Positions 56,743 to 64,000 of a DNA stretch of 64,000 nt are shown one piece after another. The notes beneath the pieces are model-generated. The model was not told the origin of the DNA. It ran no database searches and saw nothing but the letters and a program-made list of their open reading frames with translations. Position numbers and translations under genes: made by a program. The stretch covers positions 2,339,450-2,403,449 of the forward strand of contig NW_004955460.1 in assembly GCF_000276665.1 (NCBI RefSeq), written 5' to 3'. Origin of the DNA: Chinchilla lanigera (lineage: Eukaryota; Chordata; Mammalia; Rodentia; Chinchillidae). Position 1 is the first letter of the stretch. Each line of letters opens with the position of its first letter.

Positions 56743-59565
56743 ACTACTCTTCCTTTTCTACTGACACTCAGGGAACTTAGGCCCCTACACCGAGCTGGTA
56801 TCCTTTTTACAGGTGTGCGAAACCATAGCTCTAGAGATAATCCATCCCTCAAACTTGTGGTCCTAATTGATTAGTGAAAATTTTATCCACAAACTTTGTT
56901 TATCTGTCAAAAAAGAATGCTTCTTCTAAGCTTAAGTTTAATTAAACAACCTACTCTTGTCAATGCAGTGCTGATTAAGAAGAGGCATGCACTTGAAGGT
57001 ATGACTTAACAACTTTTCTTATATGTTCACAATTAGGACAATGACGAAATAAGCAAGTCCAACTTCGAAAGTGTCTTTTGCTAGCATCAGTATATCACCT
57101 GAACAGTTAGCGTTAGCACTTGCCCCTGGCATTAACCAGTGGAAAAATTTAAATAATAACAATGTTTATAAATTCAGAAAACATGTTTGGTTCTTAGTGG
57201 GTTCCTTACTCAGTTGATTTACTTCTAGCAAGATTTATAGAAACACATGACATATTGGGAGTGGGGTACATGTTTTCATTCTCAGGCACATCACAAATAT
57301 TTGATGTTATTTTCCTTCCACTCTGCTGTTTTGTATCTCACAGAGAACTCATTAGTCTTACCTTACTGACTGCCTAAGCCTCCAGTATTTGCTCCTTCTT
57401 GGTCCAGCCCAGATGAAACAGTGACAGCCAGGACTACTATTTAACCTACACGTTCGACATCAGTGCCAAGAATCAGCCCCTCCCCTAGCGTTACTTTCAT
57501 CTCCCTTTCCATTTCCTGATGTACGATCCAGGAAAAATCTCAGGACCACCGCATTTCACCTTCTCGTTATATTTCTGAAGTACTACGATTTTGTGGAAGA
57601 GAATCATGCCTAGGGCAGTTCGCCACCTTACCTAACTAATGGCTTTTAGCTTTAGTGAGGCCACACTCAACTTTGTTGATGAGTCTTTGAATTTGTCCCA
57701 AGCTGCCTTGCATTCCCTTCTTCCCAGGGTCACCCTTATACCTTCACTACTGTTGAGGCTTTTATTTGACCCTGCAGCTTCTCTTTGTGCACTTGATCTT
57801 GTCTCTTGTTTGCGTGTCGTCAGTATGAAAGGCCTCTATACCTGCTCCTCCTTACCACACTGAAATTCATCTTTGTCTGTCTCCATCTTTCTCCTTGTCT
57901 CCATGGGCAGGGGCCAGCCTGCTTTGTCTCCTGCCCACCGCCAATAGCTTCCTTGGCTGTAGTCTTTTCTGTCTTCCTTTAAGTCCATAATCACTCCAAT
58001 ATAATGTTTATTGTGTTATCTTCAACCATCCCTTCTGTCTTGGCTTTGTTCCCATGGCCTATACAAATGTTTGAATCTTTGCACACTTAAAAACAAAACA
58101 ACAGCAGCAAAAACCCTCCTAGGGCTCTGTGTTCACTCTAAGTTGTCCCTCCGGCATCCTGCCCTGTGTAGTGAGACTTTCTGCAGAAGGCATGGCAAAT
58201 GGCACCTCCAGTGAGTGAGTACCTTGTCCTCTCACGCCATGACCCTCTCACCCTGCTTCAGCCTCTAGCCTTTATGACTTCTGAAAAGGTCACCAAAGAC
58301 CTTTCCAAATTCAGTGACACCACATTCATACTTTCCTGACTGGGCCTTTGGCTGCTTTTGATATTCTGGAACATTCCTTCTGCTTGGAGTCACTTGCTGG
58401 TTTTAGGTCTCCATGACCATTCCCTCTTTGCAAGAGATTCCCAGAATCTCTTGCTTTGCCACCTCACTGTCTGTCTATTTTTTCCAGGTTTATGCCCCTC
58501 AGGCACTGATCCACACGGATGAAACTGTCTTCTGTTTGCTGATTTCACTCCATGTGGTCTTTGTTGACCCAGTCTCTCTTTTTCTTTACATCTGTGCTAT
58601 TTCTCATGCCTCTCCCTCTGCTCATGTTATTTTCTCTTCTCCTTGTCATTTCTCTATTATTCTGAAGCTGGAGATCAGGCATCTTTGTTGGCAAGAAGCA
58701 TTTCCTAATGCTCTAGGTTGCTGGTAACCCACTTCCTGTTGCTCAGCACCGTAAGCAAACTTCTAGCTCTTTTCTCCTTGCTTATGAATGATTTTCTCCA
58801 GATCCCTCACTCAGGCCACTCCGTGTTCCCCTGAGGGACACATATGGTGAGCTTCGTACCAAGTAGACATCCATCTGAGGAACTATCAGTATATTTGTTT
58901 GAAATATATTGAAAAGGATTTGTACTACATATGCATTTTAAAATTAAAATATGAGAAAATAAATAAATTAAAATTTGTCTTTCTGACTATATCATCTACA
59001 TAAACTAGACACCTAGCTGGCTTTCTATATCCACTGACATTGCATTCATGGGTTCTTCCAACTACAGACTGAAAATAATTTGAAAAAATAGAGTGGCTCA
59101 AACTACAGTAAAGTGACCATTTATATATAACATTTGCTTTGTATGACATCATGAGTCATCTAGACATTATTTAAAGTATATAAGAGGATGTTCTTAAATT
59201 ATATGCAAATACTGTGCCATTTTATGTAAGGGAATTGTGCATGGCTGATTTTGGTATCCACAGAGAGTCCTGGAACCAATCATCTGCCCATACATACAGA
59301 AGGACAATTACATATATCCTTAATGCAATAGGCATTCTTTTACAAGAACTTTTTAATCTCTATAAAATGGCCTGTTTTGGAAAACTATTTCCTCTTGTTG
59401 ATTTCTTCCTTTTCCTTTTTTAAAAAGTTAATTCCTTAGAAAAACTTGCATCACCATCCACAGTCCTAGCACATCCATCCACAATTCTTATGCTAATGTT
59501 ACACTTAGGTTTATGTACTTAATGTTACATACTTCCCTGTTATATAGATTTCCACACTGTTCTTA
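56743..59565. other. Mostly unique, pyrimidine-rich in part
   Basis: 57400-58850 is unusually rich in CT on the plus strand and carries several short open frames (for example 58413-58727), none with a recognisable motif. No RNA gene is seen. Confidence 0.4.
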
Positions 59566-59569
59566 GAAG

Positions 59570-59780
59570 ACTTTGAATTTATAATTTCCATTTATGGGGC
59601 CGGTTTTGTGTTTTATCCTTTCCTTCCTCGGGAAGGCAAGTACTCACTGATTTTGACTTTCACTGTCTTTTCAATAGCTCTATAACCATGTCTAGTATAC
59701 TAAAAGGGTTCAATTGATAAGTACTAAATGAATTACATGAATAAGTGAATGAATGAATGAACAAATGAATGTTACATGAG
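59570..59780 (+). mobile_element. L2 3' end relic
   Basis: The order 'ggaaggcaagtactcactga', 'ttttgactttcactgtcttt', 'tctagtatactaaaagggtt' and a terminal 'gaatgaatgaatgaacaaat' array matches the L2 3' end. Confidence 0.6.
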
Positions 59781-59784
59781 TGCC

Positions 59785-60740
59785 GGACTCAATTATCCAG
59801 AGGCTAAAAGGAAATCTAGTGAAAAAAGGTCATGAAGTTGCAAGGCTTGGGAATTGACCCTAGTGTAGAAAAAAGAAGCAATGTACTTCTACACAGATAT
59901 ATGTCAGGGTCAGGATAAGAGCTTAAGTAGGCTTTGCGTTGTTTACAAGATATAGAGCCAAAATGAATCTAGTCTTCTTTTTCTCAATTGGCAAACTTTC
60001 TCTTTTTTATTTGGAAAAATGTCCCCATTGTACATGTCTGCCCACAAATGTTGGCTCGCACAAGAAGAATAATCACAACCCTCACATGCCAGTGGCATGG
60101 AAACACAGCGTGGTGGGGAGGTGATAGTCATGATATATGTGCCAGTCATTGGACACATTTCAGGACATGATCTTACTTTGGTCCCTTCTTTGTCCAATCT
60201 GTCACGTATCCTGCACTTTGCTGGGTAATGTGGAATCTGTCCATTGTCAGGGTGTCACATACAGCTGAGAAAAAAGGTCAGTCACTTTGAGAAATATTTC
60301 AGTGCCAGAATAAGATACTTATAAGTTTTAGGAGAGTTTTTTTTAAAAAATGTTCAAATTATATTTTTATCTGTATTTTGTGGATAAGTGTTTTGCATGT
60401 AGATTGTATGCTGGAGGTTTTTATAAATGAAAGCTAAATAAACCAATTAGGAGACTAGCTGTAATCCTAGTTTTAAGTGATAAAAATTTGAATCATTCCA
60501 TTTATCCCTTTTACTCTCATTTCACAATTGATTCTCAGGTATAAAAAGTGCTATAGTGAAATGGAAAAAAAGTAGAGTCAAGGAGTTGTATAATAGGAAA
60601 GTCATACAGGGAACAGAAGATTGACTAATTAGTCATAAGCTTAACTCTTTCAAGGTAGTTGTAATTCAGCCATAATTTGCTTTGGAGATTCCTGGAGGCC
60701 AAAGCAAAACAGGAAACATAATCACTTACATAATTTATAT
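59785..60740. other. Unique non-coding sequence
   Basis: No gene or clear repeat is recognised. Confidence 0.4.
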
Positions 60741-60744
60741 TGTG

Positions 60745-60835
60745 CATGCAGCAATAATAGCTAATATTTATTGTGCTCTATCTTTGTGCCAGACACTGTT
60801 TATATCTGACATTTAAATAGAATCGTTTCTACATA
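60745..60835 (-). mobile_element. MIR or MIR-like relic
   Basis: The words 'tagctaatatttattgtgct' and 'tttgtgccagacactgttta' are the 3' part of MIR in reverse. Short. Confidence 0.5.
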
Positions 60836-62700
60836 AATATGAAGGCCTCATGTTCTTCGTAGATCACTCTATTAGCTAAATCAGCTGATAAAAAGATGTT
60901 CTCCACTTAGATTTCTCCTAAGTGAAAATGTGTTCTGAAAGGCATCTCCCCCCTTTTCTTTTCTTTAGAGAATAATCAACCTAAATTAAACTTTTAAATT
61001 TTTTGGTTTAAAGCAGCCAGCCTGTTTCAATAAAGTTGCCAAATATTCTTAACCGAAAGGAAGCATTGCAAGATATGACAAACAGGAAAGCTAAACAAAA
61101 GTCAACAGTGTTGCAAATCATACATTTATGGGAGGAAACGCTCCACTTCTGCAGCCAAGCCTGGAGCTGACGCCTCCAAGACAGACCATGGGAGCTTCAA
61201 CGTGAACAGGGAAGTATGCTGTGTAATCCTCCATCCCGAGGTGCCAGTAGAACTTGGGCCCAGTTATGCAAGCAGCCAATGAATACACTTGCCTGGAGCA
61301 CACGGCTTGGGAAATGAGAGAGGGTAATAGCCTATATCACATCATAATACGGTTTTTAGACAACCAGACCTGTTTTTAAGGTCAAGCTTAAATAATGCTT
61401 GATTCTGTTCTACATGTGCCTCCCTAGAAATTAGTGACAAAGTGGCAAAAACACAAACAACTTTGGAATAATGTGGTAGGGATTTTTCCTGCATCTTTCT
61501 TATATATCTAAGTGACCTGTGTTCCTGTGATAAGATTGAGGCCCTCTAGGAGGAATCACTAACTGAAACCCCAAAGAAGAAACATAAACGAAGTACATCA
61601 TTGCAATTTAAGATTGGGGGCTCAATCCCAACAAATAGTTTCATTTTGAAAACAAAAATATTTAGGCAATCAGCTAAAATTTCCCAATCTTTAAATATGA
61701 ATAACAAAATCTTCCTCAGGCCAATACCATTCTCTGGGAATTGAAACCTTCATTTTATAACTCAGTGGGCAAGGTGAAAGTTTGTGAATGAAATCTCCTC
61801 ACTACCACTTTTAGTAAAAACTTTGTAGCAAACCAATGAGAATGATAGCTTTTAGGCCTCTTTTTGTGATTAAGGATGGACTCATAATCACCTCTGCTGA
61901 TAATAGGTATGACATTCTCTTTGGGAAGATCAAGGCTTACCAGAATGCAAATCAACCATCTTTACAGGAAGCCAAGTGCGGCAGTGTCTGTAGGTTGCAT
62001 TTTCCTCTAGCTGGCACTGGGTTGGGCTTGGCCCCAGCATACATGATCAGGATTACTCCAGGGAAGAAGAACAGCCTAAGTGTCATGCTCCTATAAAGGA
62101 AGTGAACTTTGAAGAACTCAGGAGAAGCTGGGAAGAGAAGATGTGGAAGGTGCTGTGGAAAGATCAGAAAGTTCTTTTGTTCATTGGAAGCATTGGGAGA
62201 CAGCCTGGACCCTGCCAGGAAGGCTTATGGAAAAATCCAGGAGGCTACTGTCTCTGTGTAACTAATGCCTCTGCAAGTCTCGAGCAATTGTGTTGTGATG
62301 GATGTTGGCCTCTCAGGTTCAGAAAGAACTGGCCTTGGAAAGGAGAAGAACAAGGTCAAGGTGGTCACTCCTAGGCATCTCTGTGTCTCTCGGTACTACT
62401 GCACCTAACCACAGATAGCACTTCAGAGCACAGTGGTTCCTCCTTCATCCTTGCCTCCCATGTTTCATACAAATTTCTCTTCCAGCCAGCTCTAATCTGG
62501 AACAGAAAAAGGAAGGAGATTCTGAGACGTATATTGCCCAGATGGACCAACTTCAGAGGAAAACAAACCAACAGAGTGAGGGTGCAGATTTCAATTTCTG
62601 CTAAACAGGCTGTGATCGTTGTAGCTAAAATGTTTCCAAGACCATTACGATTTTCCAATAGAGGAATGTTATAGAGGAATTATAGAGGGATTCTGTCAAA
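60836..62700. other. Unique non-coding sequence
   Basis: Two consecutive plus-strand open frames (61836-62096 and 62102-62374) lie in different frames and match nothing I recognise. No splice structure or start context supports them. Confidence 0.4.
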
Positions 62701-62704
62701 AGTA

Positions 62705-62935
62705 AAGAGACAGTGGCTAGGAAGCCCATTAGACTTGGATTTAAATTTTGACTGCTCACTTGCTTTACAGTCTTAGGAAACATGATCAACTCTTGGTTCA
62801 ACGCAGTTTCTCCATCAATAAAATGGAGTTCGTAAAACCAATTCTAAGTTTTGTTTTAAAGATCCAACAGAATGTTGAGAAAGTACATAATGTGGTCCAG
62901 AGTACAAACACTATGTCTGCCTTACTCTTTATTGC
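62705..62935 (+). mobile_element. MIR SINE
   Basis: Sense MIR-like order: 'cccattagacttggatttaa', 'ctttacagtcttaggaaaca', 'gtttctccatcaataaaatg' and 'ccaacagaatgttgagaaag'. Diverged but in register. Confidence 0.7.
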
Positions 62936-63704
62936 AAGTCCTAGAGCCACTAAAGACAGCTGACATCAGAGTAAGCAAGTGGTGCATTTATGTCACCATT
63001 ATTATTGCTTATAGTAGCAGGAGGGTGTCACCAACACACATGGATATTTAAGAGGATGGCTGGACCAGGAGGATGACTAGACAAGGAGGTTTTCTCCGAG
63101 CTTTTTGGAGGTTGATAGAAATGCATTTTCTTAAAGGTTTGTTGTGTGCCAGGACACATTTAGAATGAACTAGTTTTTATTCTCATAGCTTAAAAAGACT
63201 GGAAGAAACATAGCAAATTCTCCAAGTAAGCATTCTTTCGTGCTTTGTCTAAAAAGCATACAATCCAGTGATCTTCTTCAAGGTACATCATCATTCACAT
63301 TGTTGTTTAGCATCCCGACTCTGAGCAGAATCCAGCTTACATCCAATAAGCAGAAGGCAAGCACGCTGACCACACACACTGCATCTTTCTCCTTGAACAC
63401 AGACACACAGTGGCCTTTGGTAAGAGGCAGGGCATGAATAGGAAAAAACAGATACATTCCAAAAAGACACTAGCTAAACAAAAGTCAAGTCCACCAGGCG
63501 AAGCCATCAGGAAATTGGTTAACATCGTTTCCCCCCATTCAACAAAAGATAGCAGGCACTTGTCTCAATATCTCCTTTCATCCCTGAAAGCTTTAAAATT
63601 GATTCATGGTTTCAGAACTACAACAAAGCAACCTTGGATAGATTAAAATCAAGTCTTTTTTTAATTTGGATATCAACAGCAAGAATCCCACCCAGGTCTT
63701 GCTA
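62936..63704. other. Unique non-coding sequence
   Basis: No gene or clear repeat. Open frames on both strands (63240-63646) show no recognisable domain. Confidence 0.4.
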
Positions 63705-64000
63705 AAAACGACTTTGGCTGACGTTATGAAATGCTTCCTCAAGCTCTTCTTCAGCCAAATGAGAAGTCGTCTGGAAAGGATTCATCCTTTTAGTGTACAC
63801 AGAAGATCTTCTTCTTGGATCTATAAACTAAGTCTTTAAATTCCACTGTAATTACTCCAAAGACATAAATAGAGCCGATACTATTTCTGGCATCCCAGCT
63901 GGCTTTTTAGACAAGGTACACAGCATTTTCAAATAAAGCTTCAGCAAAGTGTGTAGGTATTCTAGCAACAGACAGATGCCTGGAAATTCTAAAACATAGT
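63705..64000 (-). pseudogene. Possible decayed coding fragment, unidentified
   Basis: The minus strand, read from the window edge, carries an in-frame stretch with protein-like composition including 'RHLSVARIPTHFAEALFENA', a stop, and 'GSIYVFGVITVEFKDLVYR', ending near 63800. In another frame a stretch including 'TSHLAEEELEEAFHNVSQSR' runs to a TAG near 63705. One interior stop and a frame change would make it a broken gene copy. Alternatively the second stretch could be a terminal exon behind the weak acceptor 'gtttatag', or both could be chance. I recognise no family. Confidence 0.25.

Noticed and set aside
61836..62374. Two consecutive plus-strand open frames that might be a gene or pseudogene
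   Set aside because: They are in different frames, match nothing I recognise, and lack any supporting signal.
1..64000. Any operon, CRISPR array, defence system, phage or bacterial feature
   Set aside because: All evidence points to mammalian repeat-rich DNA; no such structure is present.

Overview
This window looks like rodent nuclear DNA from a gene-poor region, either intergenic or deep intronic. The clues are its SINEs. There are tRNA-derived ID-type elements, 7SL-derived B1 elements (several with the internal ~29 bp duplication), and composite B1-dID elements, together with mammal-wide MIR, L2, old L1 and MaLR-type LTR relics. ID, B1 with duplication and B1-dID occurring together suggests a squirrel-related or beaver/kangaroo-rat-like rodent. 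I cannot fix the species without a search. One run of 100 N's (37063-37162) marks an assembly gap.

I found no convincing functional protein-coding gene, tRNA, rRNA, CpG island, CRISPR array or bacterial-type feature. Open frames are short. They either lie in repeats (including antisense L1 and polypurine arrays) or look like chance. The only weak non-repeat coding-like signal is at the right edge (63705-64000, minus strand), where two frames carry protein-like sequence broken by a stop and a frame change.

Layout. 1-6400: mostly unique sequence with an old ID, a MIR and a palindromic mariner relic. 6380-9900: old L1 sequence on the plus strand, split by a B1-dID and by a 204 bp TA-flanked DNA transposon. 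10200-16900: B1, MaLR-type LTR, L1 3' end, MIR and a B1-dID with a large pyrimidine array. 17500-26900: B1-dIDs, two palindromic mariner copies, a mariner fragment, L1 and an LTR. 27640-29705: a twin-primed L1 with a perfect 17 bp target-site duplication, itself carrying an ID SINE with a perfect 17 bp duplication. 30300-37400: a fourth mariner copy, old L1, IDs, B1, and the gap next to an ID and a polypurine tract. 37400-54160: B1, several LTRs, microsatellites, IDs, and a B1-dID interrupted by a young ID. 54160-64000: mostly unique, with MIR and L2 relics.

The most interesting signals are structural. (1) A family of palindromic mariner derivatives has two copies of the transposase 3' end in inverted orientation. 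(2) Several nested insertions can be undone cleanly from their target duplications, giving a relative chronology: old L1, then the mariner-like MITE or the younger L1, then ID. (3) Several short local duplications and one perfect 20 bp-arm hairpin are not explained by ordinary repeat insertion.
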